Numbered from the stretch's first letter, positions 44,595 to 57,038 are shown. The stretch: 64,000 nucleotides of DNA from Acanthosepion lycidas (GCA_963932145.1 OZ010613.1:38226976-38290975); one strand, 5' to 3'. The notes: generated by a model not told the origin, from the sequence alone. Made by a program: numbers and translations.

Positions 44595-45120
44595 TAGTGT
44601 TTCTCGACCTTTGTTTTTACTTTAGGGCGCACTTGTAGAATGACTAAAACTCTGGGGAGAACTTCAGATTTTTAATAAAGAAAAATTAGTCATGAATTTT
44701 GAAATTTTGATTTAGCATTCCAAAACAGGATTATCGGTACAGTTTTCATTTAAAAGGATTTATGAAGAATCTGCTAATTTTTTTTTTATTTTATTTTATT
44801 TTATTTTTTTTTTTTTTTGAGAGGCCGATAATTATGGATTTAAATGCTATGAGGAAGGCCTCATAGCATTTAAATCTATCATTATCGGAAAAGGAAAAAA
44901 GGAAAAAGATTATCCACTCCTTAAAAAATATGGAATTCAGCTTCCAGTTTCTGTTTAAAATAACAAAAACTTTTCTTAAACATGGAAGCCATTTGCTTGG
45001 AGTATAGATTTTTTTTTTAAATATAAAATTAATTTATAAATTACTCTTCTGTTAACTTGGCGCGCATCTGGCTGCCTTTGAAGACACATTGTGTCCAGGT
45101 ACACCGATTGAGAAATGATG
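44595..45120. mobile_element. hAT-like element with internal hairpin
   Basis: The ends TAGTGTTTCTCGACC and GATTGAGAAATGATG are inverted. 8-bp flanks ATCTAGGG and CTCTAGAG match at 6 of 8 positions. A T-rich run and a 64-nt perfect-type hairpin (44825-44888) lie inside. Confidence 0.75.
44825..44888. repeat. 64-nt hairpin
   Basis: Arms CCGATAATTATGGATTTAAA and its near-complement around a 4-nt loop, 30 bp each, two mismatches. Possibly a foldback element inside the hAT element. Confidence 0.85.
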
Positions 45121-45128
45121 CTCTAGAG

Positions 45129-45945
45129 CAGTGGCTCGCAACCGGGATCCGTATAGACCCTGGGGGTCCATGTAACATTACTGGGCGGAGGCACACAAAA
45201 AATAACAAATTGGGGGTCTACAGTAATATTTTGGTGGTTTCATAGAGCAGTTTCAATTCGGAATGGTTGTTACAACTGAGAATTGGAATTTCTACAGTAA
45301 TCTACACCATATTAAAAAAAGGAAAAACAGGAAAAAAACAATTCTAAAAATAGCAGAAAGCGAGATCAAGGGATGTAAGTTAGCATTACTTTTTTTTCGG
45401 ATGTTTTGACTGTAAAAGTTGAATAAAAACCGAGAAGGGTATATAAAGGAAAATTATATAAAGATTATAAAAATAATTTAAAATATATTAATAATAATAA
45501 TAATATTAATGATAAATATTAATAAAAATAAAATATTAATATATTAATATAAATTAATTAATATAAAATATCAAAAACATAAAATATTAATAATAAAATT
45601 AATTTAATATATAAATTATATAAAGGAAGGATTAACAATATTAGCCTCTTCAGCAGTAGAGACAATTTCCGGTAAAACTATCCACTCTGAGGGCCTCTAT
45701 ATGTACTAGTGTACGTAACTGTTCCATAGAATTTAGTTGTTAAATACAAGTTTATTTTCATTAAATTAGATTTACTTCAAAATAAAGCATATATATTTAT
45801 TATTTCTATAATGCAATTACTAAAATTATCTATTAGTAAAAAATAAAATAAGCTTTTCTTTTTATCGACTGATTATGAGGGTGTACCAAAAAAATTAGAG
45901 TAAAAGTGGTCTATGGGTAAAATAAAAAAAGTTTGACAATCACTA
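45129..45945. mobile_element. hAT-like element abutting the previous one
   Basis: Left end CAGTGGCTCGCAACCGGGAT then CCTGGGGGTCC; right end GTTTGACAATCACTA. It begins right after the 8-bp flank of the element at 44595-45120. The body is AT-rich and non-coding. Confidence 0.7.
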
Positions 45946-46009
45946 GTCTCTACTAACCTGATGAAGCCCATTTCTCCTCAGGCTGGTTTTAAAATACAGT
46001 TTTCTTTAT

Positions 46010-46440
46010 TTACACTATTTACATTGATCGGACTGTTGTCCTCATCTTCGTTGCCATATTCACGACGTTTCAGCCGTTGTACGCTCCGGCCTTCTTCAGG
46101 TGATTGAAATTTCGAACTAAATCGTTTATTTCGTCAGGACACATGACCCAGTTGATAAAAGCGTTAGTTGAATCCAGTGACTTTACCCAAATAGTTGTGA
46201 ATTCAATACCTGGCTACAGCTGAAGTGAACAAAAAACTTGGAGAGTTGAGTTAAAGGGAGATAACTGATATTGACGAAATAAAAAGTTCAGTGCGAAATT
46301 CCAATTACGTGAAGAAAGCCGGAGCGTACAACGGCAGAAACGTTGTGAATATAGCAGCGAAGATGAGGACAACAGCCTGAACAGTGTAAATAATGTAAAT
46401 AATTACAATACCTCATCTCAGAAATACAGATAGATATAAG
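46010..46440. mobile_element. SINE family A, degraded inverted pair
   Basis: A minus-strand part (46010-46180: CGGACTGTTGTCCTCATC, CGTTGTACGCTCCGGCC) and a plus-strand part (46270-46440: GCCGGAGCGTACAACGGC, ATACCTCATCTCAGAAATAC) share the layout of the other inverted units. Confidence 0.75.
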
Positions 46441-46589
46441 AGTTTTCCTTCTCATAAACTCAAAGTAAGAGAACCAATTCCACCCGCAACCTAACCCATA
46501 GGTTGAGTATGGGGAATTCATGTCTTTTCTAAGGACATCGGTGCAAAGTGGAGGACAAAAAACAAAGCAAAACTCTACCTCCGCCTACG

Positions 46590-47040
46590 ACAGCTTGCGC
46601 ACTAATATGGGATAGTTCTCTCCAAAGAGCTCGATTTTGGGTGACTATTTTTCTCTGGCTGCATGTAACACACCAATCCGATGTTGTTAGAATGATCTCC
46701 ACTGTCACATCAGTTTAGTATTGAAATGTCCAGACCACATGGTGATGAATGAAGATTATAATCTTCCAAAGGTTCTTTTGTTAAGCAAACTGATCTCTAG
46801 CAGGCAGATTAATGAAGTTTCACTGAAGACATACATCATCTTTTCACTATGTCTATCGATGGTAGATTGTGCACTAATATAAGATAGTTCTCTATGAAGT
46901 GCCCGGCTTTGAGTGGCTTTTTTTATGTTTCCTCTGATTATATGCAGCACACTACTCCGTAGCTGTTGGAGAGATCTCATGATCAACGCTGGGATTGCTG
47001 ATCCACTCTTCACCTGAGGGTATGGAGGTGGCCCCTTTTG
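46590..47040 (-). repeat. Unclassified repeat with internal duplication
   Basis: GCACTAATATGGGATAGTTC (46598) recurs as GCACTAATATAAGATAGTTC about 271 bp later, each followed by related sequence. The minus strand is open over 85 codons but matches nothing I recognise. Confidence 0.5.
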
Positions 47041-47141
47041 GTCTGGAAATCTTTCATTTTGACAGTTTTACCTTCTTACTAATCAGTAATTAAGTGTTAA
47101 TTCGTTCCAATCCTTAAAATGCATTTAAGATAGCAAAACGT

Positions 47142-47222
47142 TTTAACTTGTCAAGTTTATTGATTTTAATATTAAGCTAATTTTAAAACTTTTATATTAA
47201 AATCAATAAACTTGATAAATTA
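47142..47222. repeat. Hairpin, 32-bp arms
   Basis: TCAAGTTTATTGATTTTAAT pairs with ATTAAAATCAATAAACTTGA around a short AT loop. Confidence 0.85.
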
Positions 47223-47329
47223 AAAAAACTACACATATCAATGTGTCAGAATACAATTAAAATAAATCTTTTAAAATGAAGCTTGTTGACTTAAATGACC
47301 CCTAAAACAGCTAAATACAAAAATGATTT

Positions 47330-48260
47330 TTATTTTGGCTAAACGTCTGAGAGAACCCTTTTTGTTTTCCATCGCCATGGCTGATGCTAACTACCAGAGG
47401 AGTGTCTCATTATTGCGCTTTCTCAAACTAACATTTTCCGCTGACATCAAGTGAAAAGATTATATTGAATCAATTGCAAGGTCAAATGTTTACCGTGTTG
47501 TCTTAGACAGATTTTTTTCTCGACAGAATCTATCTTTACCATTCTATAATTCGTCCATGCTTTGAATATTGTTGACACGTTTGGTCTAGTACATCTGATA
47601 TTTCGTTTCATCCAATCAAGGCGCTAATGCCACTAAGATGCAGGGGGGCACAAGGAATTAAAGAGAATGCGAAGACTTTAGGGCGGGGAAGTGAGGAAAA
47701 GACAATAAAGGAACAGTGTCCAGGAAGACAGAAGATGGCGATTGGCGTTGCGTTTAAATTTTTGAAGATTGTAGATGGCAGTGAAGCAAGAATTTGGAAG
47801 GAAGTTCCACATGTGAGAAGTACGATAAAAGAAACTATTAGAACTGTCGGTTGCATCTAGCTAGTTCAACAGTAAAACGGTGAGACCTAATTGCCAATCT
47901 AGTAGCACGCTTAAATTCATGCAGTCGAAGCACCAAAGAGAAGGGCTCATCAGAACAATTGCCATGGAAATATTTATAGAAAAAACAGAGGGAAGCCACG
48001 TCACGTTGGTGTGAAAGTGATTGAAGTCGAGATGCCAGGTCAGGATCGATTACATTACGCACCCATTTTTGAATCAAGAATCACAAGATTTACAGCAGGA
48101 GCACCAGACCAGATATGACAGCAGTATTCAATGCATGGATGAATGGTAGATTTATAAATGTGCAAAAGGGACTCTGACGAGAAGAATTGCCTGACACAGC
48201 ACAGCAACCCAACCAATCCTCTCAGTAGATCTAGCAATTGTAATCGAGGCACTCAAGAAA
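47330..48260. mobile_element. LINE family 1 fragments, tail to tail
   Basis: A plus-strand ORF2 piece (47330-47597) meets a minus-strand copy (48260-47598). The minus strand reads EYCCHIWSGAPAVNL, then DLASRLQSLSHQRDVASLCF and FYKYFHGNCSDEPF with several breaks, then the 3' tail at 47598. Confidence 0.85.
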
Positions 48261-48382
48261 AAAGCTAATCGGAACAGTTGCCATGAAAATGATTGTAGAG
48301 AAGACAGATGGGAGAAATTAAGTAACATTTTTCAACACATTATAATTTTATATTACAAAGATTTTATCAGGGGCTCAAAGTT

Positions 48383-48543
48383 TTATTACAGCGATAAAAA
48401 CGGACATAAAAAAACGCCAAGAAAAGGAAAAACTACTACTAAACTGTTTTTTTTTTTTGCTCCTATATTCATATTACTATAGTTGTGTTTTTTCTTTTCT
48501 TTGCGTTTTTTAATTATGTCCGTGTTTATCGCTGTAATAAGAT
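48383..48543. mobile_element. 160-bp foldback element
   Basis: TTTTATTACAGCGATAAAAA and TTTATCGCTGTAATAAGATT ends, with CGGACATAAAAAAACGCCAA pairing to GCGTTTTTTAATTATGTCCG. The loop is AT-rich. Confidence 0.85.
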
Positions 48544-48623
48544 TTTATATTTGAAGAAAAATGCAACCCAAACGCAAAAGAATAAAAAGAAGTTGGCCGG
48601 TTGTTTGGATGTTTGGTTGATTT

Positions 48624-49010
48624 TGTTTAACGGCATATCAACATCTCTATGGGTTATTTAATGCCGAAATCTAAATATTTTGTACGCATTTTTATGCTTT
48701 CAACTACAGATATTTTGTACATCATTTTATACTTTCAGAGTAAAGGTATGTTTATTAGATATATAGTTTGTAGTTTCGCAATTAATTAACATTGTTGTTA
48801 ATTTTGTTATAAAAATGTATTTTTAGTGTTGCATTAATTGTCATTTTGCTAGAAAAATATATTGTTGCTCATTTTATTATAAAAATGTACTGTAAGGAGT
48901 TCACTATTTGCCAGGGAAAACAGAAATTAAGAGGTGTTTCTACGCTCCTCAAAACATCCATTCCCATAATCAGAGGCCTTGTTTATTGTCATATCCAGGA
49001 TATCCAAAAA
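48624..49010 (+). repeat. Minisatellite-cored repeat (copy e)
   Basis: Starts GTTTAACGGCATATCAACAT; core units AAAAATGTATTGTTGG-like; ends near CATATCCAGGATATCC. The GGTGCTACCACC block is mostly lost. Confidence 0.75.
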
Positions 49011-49564
49011 AACAAAACAAAAAAAAAAAAAAAAAACGTAATTGTGCAGTTTAGGAAGAAGGTATTGTAGATGATTGAATGTATCGAAAGTGATTTTTGA
49101 GAATGATTTCATTATTCGAGTAGACTAGTTGAGGTTGATAGAAATCAAATCAAGTCATTAACTGAGAATAATAATCAATTAGCAAGCACCAAAAGTCTAA
49201 AAATAATTTGCATGTTCCTTTTATAAAAAAAAAAAACGAAGAAAAATGAAAAGTGGGTACTTTACAAGAACGTGAGATGCAATACATTTTTGAGCAAAAG
49301 AACCAGCACTAACCTTACCGAGCCTCGATATTCATCCAAAGAAAGTAATGCTGTGTGTATACATAATGGAAGTCCTCTATTATGAGTTCATTCTGGAGAA
49401 CAAAACGGTTGATTCGAAGAAGTTCAATTGAAGGTAGTAATCGACAAAAATTTCCAGAATGAGTTAAGAGAAAGGGCGTAATATTCTATCTAGATCATAT
49501 ATTTCGTTGCTTACAAGGTGACAATTTTTACATGTTCTTTAAGAAATTTCTCCTATATACTCCT

Positions 49565-49768
49565 GGCATCAGTTTAAACTGACACCCTATTTTCTTTAAA
49601 TGAAAAATATAAATGTAAACAATAATCATGAAAGGTGAAAATTTCATTAAAATATGATGGAGGGTTTCTAAATTTTCATATGAAATCAAGAAAATGCGAA
49701 CTTTAAGCAAAGTATAGGAAAATAATATACATAATACGGAGAAAAAGACGTCAGTTTAAACTGACACC
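49565..49768. mobile_element. Possible MITE with CAGTTTAAACTG palindrome at both ends
   Basis: GGCATCAGTTTAAACTGACA at the left and CGTCAGTTTAAACTGACACC at the right are inverted. The body is AT-rich and non-coding. Confidence 0.5.
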
Positions 49769-49787
49769 AAGAGGATCTGTTTTAATC

Positions 49788-50215
49788 CAGTGGTTCCCAT
49801 TTTTTTTCCTCTGAGCCGCATTTTCGGAATGAAAATTTGCTCGCGCCTCACCAAGTTCTAGAGAGAGGTTTAACGAGAGATAACCGCAGATTCGAAGTCA
49901 AAACATTATCATTAATAACTCTCTCTTCCAATTTGCAGACCCTAGTCACTATATTTTTAATGCTTGATATAGTGCAAAATTATCACAATGATAAAATCTG
50001 TCAATAATTATTTATAACTATTTATACTGGGACTCATGCATGCAATTACAAGTAATCCATAATAATATTTTAAATTTTGAAATCATATTTATTTTTGGCA
50101 TATGAATTTTTTGAAACTGTTTCTAAATCTTTGATTGTCTTTCAATCATTCCGCCTCACCTGCTATCTTCTTCCGCTTCACTTATGAGGTGCACCGCGCC
50201 GTTTGAGAACTCCTG
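49788..50215. mobile_element. hAT-like non-autonomous element (copy 2)
   Basis: Reverse-complement copy of 13759-14208 with the same internal landmarks (GGGACTCATGCATGCAATTA, CTTTGATTGTCTTTCAATCA). Ends CAGTGGTTCCCATT and GTTTGAGAACTCCTG. Confidence 0.75.
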
Positions 50216-50286
50216 TAACCAATCAATTCCAATAAAAATATTTTTTTAATTCTCAAAGCATTAAGATTGTATGGTTGATTGATTTT

Positions 50287-50940
50287 GTTTAGCGGCATAT
50301 CAACATCTACTGGTTATTTAATGCCGAAATCTAAATATTTTGAACACAATTGTATGGCTTCAACTACATATATTTTTTAACGCAATTGTATGCCTTCAAC
50401 TACAGATAAAATGTATTGTTGGTCATTTTGCTATAAAATGTATTGTTAGTAATTCTACTATAAAATGCATTGCTGATCATTTTGTTTTAAAATGTATTGT
50501 TAGTAATTCTACTATAAAATGCATTGCTGATCATTTTGTTTTAAAATGTATTGTTAGTAATTTTACTACAAAGAGGTATTGTTGGCAATTTTACTATAAA
50601 TATTGTTGGTAATTTTACTGTAAATAAGTATTGTTAGCAATTTCACTATAAATATTTATTGTTGGTAATTTTACTATAAATATGTATTGTTGGGAAAATT
50701 TTATATAAAAATGTATTCCGAGTATTTTTACTATAAAAATGTATTGTTATACTTTCATAATATTTTGCTTTTATTTGATGGTTTCCTATTTGCCCATAGC
50801 TGGGACCCTAACAGGTACTACCACCTCTTGCCAGGGTGAACCTGAGAACAACAACAAGAGGTGGTTCCATGCTCCTCAAAACCTCCAATCTCCCGATCAG
50901 ATGCCTTGCTGCCGGATGTAGTCTATCGTTATACTCAGAA
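50287..50940 (+). repeat. Minisatellite-cored repeat (copy f), longest core
   Basis: Starts GTTTAGCGGCATATCAACAT, then more than a dozen units like TTTTACTATAAATATGTATT or GTTGGTAATTTTAC, then CCTAACAGGTACTACCACCT, and ends at GATGTAGTCTATCGTTATAC. It is the fullest version of the family. Confidence 0.85.
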
Positions 50941-50944
50941 CTAC

Positions 50945-51985
50945 ACAGTATTAAGAAGGCTATAGAACGAATGAAAGAAATGTGGCTGAAAAAACGAAAA
51001 CGAGGCAGTTAGCTTTAAAAAAACGTATGTATTTTTTCTAGTCAGGTAAAAAGATATTTTTAGTTTTACTTAATAAACTGAATGAAACTTTCGACTAACT
51101 ATTGAAGTAAAATTAAAGAAACGATATGCGTACAGAAAATACGAAAAATGGAGCTTTTTTTAAAATATAAACATGGCTGCAAATAGGCGGGAAACGAAAA
51201 ATCACCATGATGCTGTTCAGTTTGGTGGTTCATAAAATAGTCCTAGAGATAAGCCTTGGAAAATTGTTTACATGTACAATCACGAAGAGAATGTGTGATA
51301 AGCCAGACTTCTCGCTTTAGATAACAAAGGGAGAGACAAGAATACTCGACTGATTGAATTTTACCTGTTTATAAGAAACATACAACGACGACGTACATAA
51401 AATATTCGAGCTGTTTACAGCGTATTAAGATTAAAAATCATTAATTACCGCATATCCAATTATAATCCTCTTTGTTTTTTTTTAGCTGCTTTGTTAGTTA
51501 GCACGTACGTTGCGTCCTGTTAATGCCTCATAAATAATGGGCGATTACGTTTTGATCTTGAGGAAAGGCGTAAAAAGCTGATTTCAGTAAGAAAAAGTAA
51601 GGAAGAAAGAAAGAGATGGTTATAACGCTCCCATATATTTAACGTCTGATTCAGTGAAATTGGAAAAACTTGTCAATTTCATTTTTTTTTTTTTCATTTG
51701 TACCCTTCCATTTCTTTAAATAAGGACCTGTATTCATTCTTATAATTGTTATTGCTATATTTTGTTAAAGTTGTTAAGCGCAAATATTTAACGATGTAAA
51801 AGAAGGATATTCGTGGGTATTTTATAGTTGTTAAACTGGCAAGGGGCTTATTCAATCATGAACTTAAGAATTATGATTCATTAGAAAATTAAAGGAGCAA
51901 AATGCGTGAAATTTCACCGTTTATTTCTCGTATTTATTAATCGTCAAAATATCTTCTTTGTCTTTTTGTGGCTTAACGCTACGTA
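50945..51985. other. No feature recognised
   Basis: About 1 kb of AT-rich intron; only a 60-bp block near 51862 recurs (14887). Confidence 0.4.
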
Positions 51986-51989
51986 CAGT

Positions 51990-52290
51990 GGATAGCGGCT
52001 CGGATAGCGGCTCGGATTGAGGAGTCGGAGAGTCGCGTTCGAATTCTAATCGAATCCATTACATTCACATACATGTTAATACCCTTGGGAAAGGTATGAA
52101 TGCTCTTCTTCTCTCCCCAGCTATCGGTAAATAGCAGGACAGACCGAGGTCTATAGCCTTGGATGGCAACTGGTCCACAGCAGAAAGGAATGGCAACCTA
52201 CTGCGGGAAAAAAGTCTGCCTCATCCGTCATGTATCGAAAGATACAGAATCACCTTAGCATATATCACGCATGGCACATAACTGATTGAA
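51990..52290 (+). mobile_element. SINE family B, near-complete copy
   Basis: GATAGCGGCTCGGAT occurs twice in tandem at the start, then a B-box-like GCGTTCGAATTCTAATC and the same body and 3' end as 40000-40275. Confidence 0.8.
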
Positions 52291-52499
52291 GTTGGTTGCC
52301 AAATCAATTCCACTTTTCTTGAACTTCGCAAACCAATCACGAAACCCGCTGGTTCCAACCGAATCATCTCCATCGGCATTATCAATTATCTACATTGCTT
52401 CCGCTTCTGAATTGTTTCATTTTAAAATAGGAGTACTCGACCAGGAGTGAACACCACACGGGGAGAGATCTTTTGCTTTTTAAAATTGCTGTAACTTAG

Positions 52500-52960
52500 A
52501 ATAGAATAATCACCCGAAGGTTGGTAATGAACGATAATACTTAGGACAAGAACAACACATATAAGATTCGCCAGCGACGCGTAGAAGTAGTAGTCAACTG
52601 CTAGAAGTGAGTCAAGTGAATTCCACAATGAATCTCCAACTGTAGGACATCTACCAACCGCACCACGTGGTCAGATGTGGCACAAGGCCGAATTTAATGT
52701 GGGGTATCCGAGCCCGTAGTCTCGGCCAAAATTTCCCTGTAGACCCCTTATAAAACGGGGTCGAGTAGCTGTTTCCCGAAACGAAACTCTGCCCTTCGAC
52801 ATAGCTTCGTCTAGGGATCCTCTCTGCCCGGAGGCAGAGAGTTTGACCAGCACAGCTGGAGACAAATCTCCAACTGCAGACCAACATACAGTATTTACTA
52901 CTGTATCTATGTGAATGGAGACATACCCATTATCGTCCGTAGATGTGCTACAACAAAAAT
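52500..52960. repeat. Unclassified 220-bp repeat, filled-site copy
   Basis: Same sequence as 23417-23640 on both sides of the 222-bp insertion. Confidence 0.85.
52643..52864. mobile_element. 222-bp GC-rich insertion with 12-bp target duplication
   Basis: AATCTCCAACTG at 52631-52642 and 52865-52876 flank it, and the paralogous site at 23.5 kb lacks it. The content is GC-rich (minus strand CTCTGCCTCCGGGCAGAGAG, CCGAGACTACGGGCTCGG). No poly-A, no clear A or B box, no known RNA recognised. Open frames on both strands are unconvincing. Confidence 0.8.
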
Positions 52961-52969
52961 CGATTTAAA

Positions 52970-54020
52970 TAAACTGCATTTTATTGACCTTTTGTTTTTT
53001 TATTGAATTACAATACCCTGGTATTCTACCTAAATCTGTTTTTTTTTATTATTGAAGTCTGCTTCAGTTTGTTTATTTATTAGGTTGGTGCAAAAATAAT
53101 ATCGTTTTTCTTTTGAAGTTGAACGTCAAAAAACGACATTATTTTTGCACCAACCTAATACTAATTATTTATGAATAAATGTCTATGTATTCAAGTTTAA
53201 AAGTCCATTAACATTTTCTATTGATATTAAATTTGTAAATTTGTATAAAAATGATCCATTTAAATGTCTATGTACTAAAAAGAAAAAAAAAATGAAGATT
53301 TCCAATAATAGATGCATATTATTCGGAATGCACCTTTTGAGTCGAACAATCTTGGAAAGCGGGTGACGACATTCTGACTTATGGTGAAAAGGGTGCATGG
53401 CTTAGAACCATTGCTTTAGAAGGAACAACATGCAGTGTTGCATGTGCATTTTCTCTACTACCATGTTTCTTTTTCTTAATTTTTCTCAACACGGGCGAAA
53501 TGAACACTGACTATGGAACACAAAAAATCATTTTGGGAACTTTTACATATGCCTAATATTTTGTGCAAATACGAAATTCTTATTATATTTTCCTTTGTAG
53601 ACTATTACTTTATTCTATTCTTTAAATGAGATTCTTATTTAAAGAATTAAAGCTAAAAAAAGCAAACATATTTATTAAAATGGGATGAAAACAGGCAGAG
53701 ATAAGATACAATTACTATAATTTTGAAACAAGGAAGAGGAGTGAGCAAAATAAACGGCCACCTTTTTTTAATTTTTTCTTTCTTTCTTTCTCCATTTTTA
53801 TTGATATACATTTTCTTTTTTTTGTTGTTGTTGTTTGTTTCGGATTACCCTTTATTGTGATTATACCTTTCTTCCCTGTCCATTTTAATAAACATGTCTG
53901 CTTTTATAGCATTAATTAAATTCCGTACACCCAATAAAATGTTTAAATTTAAAACATTAAATTTCTAAAGAGGTAACGAATTTTTTTTTTACTTATTAAT
54001 CCGACAAATTTTGTAACTTT
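52970..54020. other. AT-rich intron, nothing recognised apart from the mariner MITE
   Basis: No coding or terminal-repeat signal beyond the element at 53080-53158. Confidence 0.4.
53080..53158. mobile_element. Mariner-type palindromic MITE, short form (copy 8)
   Basis: 79 bp with TA targets. The centre differs (TTCTTTTGAAGTTGAACG), so one arm has diverged from the palindrome. Confidence 0.9.
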
Positions 54021-54022
54021 AA

Positions 54023-54298
54023 AAATTATTTTTAGTAGATGACCATATTTGAGTAGACGCTCCGTTTATTTTCTTAAGCAGTACATTGATTTATTTTCGT
54101 TTACCAGCCTGAATATTCGAAAGATCCTATTAAAGAAAAAGATAACGTATCCTGCCGGTGTGGGTGGGGCCGCTCATTTGTCTTTAATAAGATTTCCTTT
54201 CTTTAATAGGTTTTCTAGAATATTTAGGCTAGCAGACTATACTGTTTAAAATCTAAACGGAGCATCTACTCAAATATTGTTATCTACTAAAAATAACA
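54023..54298. mobile_element. 275-bp foldback element
   Basis: Terminal arms of about 43 bp (TTATTTTTAGTAGATGACCA and its complement) and a second inner pair (ATCCTATTAAAGAAA with TTTCTTTAATAGGTT), so nearly the whole element folds on itself. A GC-rich loop holds CTGCCGGTGTGGGTGG. Confidence 0.85.
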
Positions 54299-54299
54299 T

Positions 54300-54755
54300 C
54301 CCGATTTCAGTCACTTTCTCACCGACGTGACGTGGCTTCCCTCTGTCTTTTCTATAAATATTTTCATGACAACTGCTCTGACAAGCTTTTTTTCGCTGAT
54401 GCTCCGACTGAATGAATTTAAGCGTGTTACTAGATTAGCAACTGGGTCCCACTGTTGAGATGCAACCGCCATTTCTACTCTAACAGTTTCTTTTTTCGAA
54501 CTTCTCAACTGTGGAAATCCTTTCCAATTTCTTGCTTCCCTGATAACTACAATCTTCAAAAATTTAAATACAATGTCAATCGCCATCCTCTGTCTTCCTG
54601 TTCCTTTTTTTCTTTCTTTTTTCTTTTTGCCCTTTCCTCACTCCTCCCCATTCTCAGTCTTCTCATTGTCTTTCATTTTCACACCTTGTAACCTCCTGCG
54701 TTCGAGTGGCATTGTCACTTTGCTTGCGATGAAACGATTAAAGAAAAAAGTTTAA
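54300..54755 (+). mobile_element. LINE family 1, end of ORF2 and 3' tail
   Basis: CAGTCACTTTCTCACCGACG, TTTCGAACTTCTCAACTGTG and GCGTTCGAGTGGCATTGTCA mark the C-terminus and tail. It abuts the foldback at 54298. Confidence 0.85.
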
Positions 54756-54769
54756 AGGTTATTAAACGT

Positions 54770-55830
54770 AGGTTACAAAGAACCATTAGAATTGCTAAGT
54801 AAGCTTGACATATTTAGGAAGGATCTTAGAATAATCCAGAACCTACACTGGCAGCAAACAGCTTGCATACGGATAGAAAATAAATTCAGTAAATATACAA
54901 ACATAGAAAGGGGTGTAAGAAAAGGATGTGTCTTTTCATTGGACTTAATTCAACCAATTCAGTGAGACGACTCTGGAAGAATTGGAAATCCTACCAAGAT
55001 TCATTATTGGCAGCTACAATCTTAACAACATAACATCTTCAGATGATACATTGTTAATAGCAAATACAGAAAGGAAACTACAAGAACTCCTCCAGTAGGT
55101 AGTGAAGGAAAGCAAGAAGAAAGGACTAAGCATCAATTGCAAGAAGATAGAATGCACGGTTGTCAGTAAAAAGAACAGCCCCACATGCAAATTACAAATT
55201 GGAAATACCAAAATCAAACAAGTAAAAAATGTAAATATCTTTTTAAGTGTTTTAACAGAGGTGAATTCGGATAGTGAAAGAAGCCTTCTAAAAGCTAAGT
55301 AAAGTATTAAGAAACAGGAAAATTTCATTAGCAACAAAGAAAAGAGTACTGAACTGTTATGTAATATCCGTCATCCTATATAGCAGTGAATACTGGACAA
55401 TCTCCTCACAAATGAAGAAGAGACGTTAAGCAACAAAGACTTGGTTCTACAGAAGAATGTTGAGAATACCATGGACTGAACATATGAGCAACGATGGACG
55501 AAGCTTTAAAAAATGGAAACAAAAAGGAAACTTATACTTAACATCAGAAAGAAACAGCTAAAAGTTCTAAGGAACATAATGAGGAAAGAGGACTTGGAAA
55601 TTTTGATACTCAGAAGACAGATTGAAGGTAACAGACACATGCGGAAACAATGCACCGGGCGAACTTGTGTATTGAATGGCAGAAAAGGGTTTAGCAGAGT
55701 TAACAAAATGACAAAATTTATTAAGAGCTATAAATGACATAAAATTATAGAGAGCCATGTAGCCAACATCTTAAAAGGATACGGTACAAAGAAGAAGAAG
55801 AAGAAGAAGAAGAAGAAGAAGAAGAAGAAT
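54770..55830 (+). mobile_element. Non-LTR retrotransposon (family 2), RT to 3' end with (GAA)n tail
   Basis: The plus strand in shifting frames reads a VRKGCVFSLDL-like RT block, KESKKKGLSINCKKIECTVV, SKKNSPTCKLQIGNTKIKQV, then METKRKLILNIRKKQLKVL and MRKEDLEILILRRQIEG. The 3' tail is a (GAA)n run at 55788-55830. Several frameshifts are present. Confidence 0.85.
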
Positions 55831-55984
55831 CTGTTAGCTGAAAATAAATTATGTTGTAAAGAAAAACAGAAATTCAAATTCAAAAGAAAAATCAGTATAT
55901 TTGCTTTAAAATTGTAAGTAAGTTACGAAAAACAATAAAAAAAGGTCATTCAATTTAACTTCTATCAGTTCTGAGAATGACATC

Positions 55985-56320
55985 TGCGCGTTTTCGGAAT
56001 TGACTATAAGGGTTGTTTCTAAATATTGGCCATCACGTCTCTTTGGCGGCTTTCAATGATTCTTTGATATTGTAAGGCCACTGGTTTATCTCCCTATCGA
56101 TGACACCTCAGATATAGCAGTCCAGGGGATTCAATTCAAGAAAGCTCGGAGATAAGCGAAAAATGACATGGTTGTGAAAATTCTTGACCAGCCACTTCTG
56201 AAATATGTGGGTGGGAGTCATTCTGGAACACGTACGTTCACCCTTCGAACCAGGGGTTGATCACCGTGTTCTTCACCTTGATATAGGCGGTATCATTGAA
56301 CATATACCCCTGTAGGAAGA
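55985..56320 (-). mobile_element. Tc1/mariner transposase C-terminal fragment
   Basis: The minus strand reads a decayed LLDCYI.GVIDREINQ and NIKESLKAA, like the catalytic third-acid region and C-terminus of mariner-type transposases. Ends not identified. Confidence 0.55.
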
Positions 56321-56329
56321 AACAGAGCG

Positions 56330-57030
56330 GCGTGACATGACCCCCGTTGCTCGTGACCTATAGGGCTATAACAGACAATGTAAACTCATGGTACATTACT
56401 GTAGCTTCTCTTCGTGTCATCCACGCAGAGCCATCTTTTACACCTCCTGTTCGCACGACTAATTTCAATAAATTCGCTATCTCTGAGTCTCTGTAGGTTA
56501 GCGGCTAGTACCACTAGTGCGGCATAGCTTTCTCTTACCTTTATAAGATTAGATGCTGTCATATTAATCATCTCGATATGTTTGAGAGAGAAATATGATC
56601 ATTATAACTTGGTGCATGCCTCATAATATTGCACTAGGCTGGCTTCCGTTTATGGTACGCTCAAGACGAGTTCTCAAATAACCGCCTTATCTTGTATCTA
56701 TCATGCATATAATATCTCTCATCTGTTAATAACAACTATATTGATTTCTGATCAATGACAATCTCATTATATTCCATTTTCAATTAATTTTTATAATGAA
56801 ATTGTTTGTTCTAATCAGTACTGGAATGACTATTTATTTCTTATTTAAATACAAAATTGTGGCAGACAGCCAAAGGAGAAGTGGGAAAAGGCTAGTACTC
56901 AGTAACTATCCTAGTCCTAGTTAATTACAATCACGACCCATTCATTCAATACAATATACTCAATCACCACAAGAACTTGACCATTACCTCTCATTCCTAC
57001 AGATACCAAAATACCACATATTCACAAATT
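56330..57030. other. No feature recognised
   Basis: AT-rich intron without identified elements. Confidence 0.4.
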
Positions 57031-57038
57031 ATTAAGGG

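Noticed and set aside
46756-47013. 85-codon minus-strand open frame
   Set aside because: It lies in a repeat with internal duplication, has no recognised domain, and no splice link to FTCD.
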